From the NCBI GenBank assembly GCA_025350085.1, contig JANXYI010000418.1, positions 1 through 6,591 on the forward strand: a DNA stretch of 6,591 nucleotides, given 5' to 3'. Positions 5,620-6,591 of the stretch are shown one piece after another. Every line of letters begins with the position of its first letter. Positions within the stretch are counted from its first letter, which is position 1. The notes below the pieces were generated by a model that saw only the letters and a list, made by a program, of their open reading frames with translations, was not told where the DNA came from and did not search any database. The stretch is from Deltaproteobacteria bacterium (lineage in GTDB: Bacteria; Desulfobacterota; Desulfovibrionia; Desulfovibrionales; Desulfovibrionaceae). Position numbers and translations under genes: made by a program.

Positions 5620-6591
5620 TTAGGCGAAGTACCAGACCGCCGCGAAAACGCACAGGGCCAGTGTTGCGGCAAGACCCAGGTAGTCCTGGAGCCTGCCGGT
5701 CTGCACCCTGGCGCCCAGCACGCCCACGTTCTGGACCGTATACGCCGAGCCGTCCACCACGGTGTCGATTCCCTTGGTGTCGAACCAGACCGTACCCCGC
5801 GCCAGGGTGATCAGGCCGCCTAAGCCCGCCACGCGGTAGGCCTCGGTCCAGCGGTCGTCGATCCAGGCCAGGGGCTTTGAGACCAGGGCGAGCACGCCCC
5901 GGCCAAAGAGCCTGTAGAAGAAGTCAAAGTCCAGGTTGGTCTTGGCGTGCGGGGTGATGGTGTCCCGCAGGATGTAGAAGGCCAGCCCGGAGAACCCGAG
6001 GAGCAAGAGCGACTGCAGCACATGCCAGGTGGTCCAGGGGTGGTACATCTCTTCCATCTCAAAGGGCAGGTAGCGGTACAGCATGTCCGGGTACAGGCCC
6101 TGGGCGATGCACAGCGCCGCGCCCATGGCCATGCCGACATACATGTTCGCCGGGATGGGCCGAAGCACCATCTTGTCGTTGGCGGGCTTGGCCCAGAAGG
6201 CGAAGTACGGCAGCTTGATGCCCACCGAGACAAAGGTGCCCACCGCCGCGATCTCCATGCCGATGGCCAGCCAGGTCCGGTGGGCCTCGGCCGCGCCGGT
6301 GATGGTCATGGTCTTGGAGATGAAGCCGTTGAACAGCGGCATGCCCGAGATGGAAAGCGCCGCCACCATGTACATAACCATGACCCAGGGGATGCGGTGC
6401 ACCAGGCCGCCAAGCTTGTCGAGCTTGGTGGTGCCCGCGGCGTAGAGCAGGCAGCCCGCGCCCATGAACAGCAGGCCCTTGTACAGGATGTGCGCGTAGG
6501 CGTGGGCCACCGCGCCGTTCATGGTCATGGCCGTGCCGATGCCGATGCCGGCCACCATGTAACCGACCTGGGACACGATGTGGTAGGACAG
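5620..6591 (-). CDS. MrpD/NuoL-type antiporter-like membrane subunit, N-terminus cut by window edge
   Basis: The C-terminal 323 residues of a polytopic membrane protein; the frame is open at the right edge, reading LSYHIVSQVGYM, the family's conserved SQ-GY segment. In visible numbering it has HILYKGLLFMGAG (His34, Lys38), SGMPLFNGFISK (Lys93, the broken-helix proton-exit lysine position), about six hydrophobic segments to residue 211, then NLDFDFFYR (219-227), a largely amphipathic stretch, the QTGRLQDYL motif, and a final membrane helix (303-322). The core up to NLDFDFFYR resembles MrpD-type cation/proton antiporter subunits; the tail (WFDTKGIDTVVDG, QTGRLQDYL) resembles the end of NuoL. 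Standing directly before nuoM and nuoN, where nuoL normally sits, it probably acts as the distal proton-pumping module of the complex (inference). Automatic annotation may call it NuoL or Na+/H+ antiporter subunit D. It ends in TAA, 27 bases before nuoM. Confidence 0.85.
   Translation of the reverse strand: MSYHIVSQVGYMVAGIGIGTAMTMNGAVAHAYAHILYKGLLFMGAGCLLYAAGTTKLDKLGGLVHRIPWVMVMYMVAALSISGMPLFNGFISKTMTITGAAEAHRTWLAIGMEIAAVGTFVSVGIKLPYFAFWAKPANDKMVLRPIPANMYVGMAMGAALCIAQGLYPDMLYRYLPFEMEEMYHPWTTWHVLQSLLLLGFSGLAFYILRDTITPHAKTNLDFDFFYRLFGRGVLALVSKPLAWIDDRWTEAYRVAGLGGLITLARGTVWFDTKGIDTVVDGSAYTVQNVGVLGARVQTGRLQDYLGLAATLALCVFAAVWYFA

Noticed and set aside
5620..6591. Part of a stand-alone Mrp Na+/H+ antiporter operon
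   Set aside because: The neighbours are unmistakable nuoM and nuoN, not mrpE, mrpF and mrpG, and the C-terminal tail is NuoL-like. It is better read as part of a complex I-type operon.

Overview
The window reads as ordinary chromosome from a GC-rich bacterium. All five recognisable genes lie on the minus strand, so transcription runs from base 6591 towards base 1. The gene set is the end of a complex I-type membrane-arm operon followed by a FapA/DUF342 gene. The style of the proteins (the antiporter-like subunit in particular) and the frequent GTG/TTG starts are most like Desulfovibrio-type sulfate reducers (Desulfobacterota). That placement is inferred from family resemblance, with moderate confidence; there is no rRNA or other marker in the window.

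Region 1 (6591-2581) is the distal part of a respiratory operon. It holds the C-terminal half of an MrpD/NuoL-type antiporter-like subunit, then nuoM, then nuoN, with gaps of only 27 and about 12 bases. These three polytopic proteins would be the proton-pumping modules of a NADH:quinone-oxidoreductase-like complex in the cytoplasmic membrane. NuoM and NuoN keep all the buried Glu/Lys residues expected for proton translocation. The operon ends in a strong hairpin terminator (2531-2556) 24 bases after the nuoN stop. The electron-input and other membrane subunits, if present, would lie beyond the right edge.

Region 2 (2530-2464) is a short intergenic stretch with a likely sigma70-type promoter (TTGACT, 16 bases, TAGCGT) just after the terminator, then a good ribosome binding site.

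Region 3 (2463-1) is a probable two-gene unit. The first gene encodes a 205-residue protein resembling the N-terminal domain of type I restriction HsdR subunits, but its nuclease residues appear to be lost and it ends in a small Cys cluster. Seventeen bases later begins a large FapA/DUF342 protein that runs off the left edge; its N-terminal half contains a tandem duplication of the FapA-N module, followed by a glycine-rich beta-helix and a coiled coil. The pairing of these two proteins is the least explained part of the window. No RNA genes, mobile elements, CRISPR arrays or long DNA repeats were seen.
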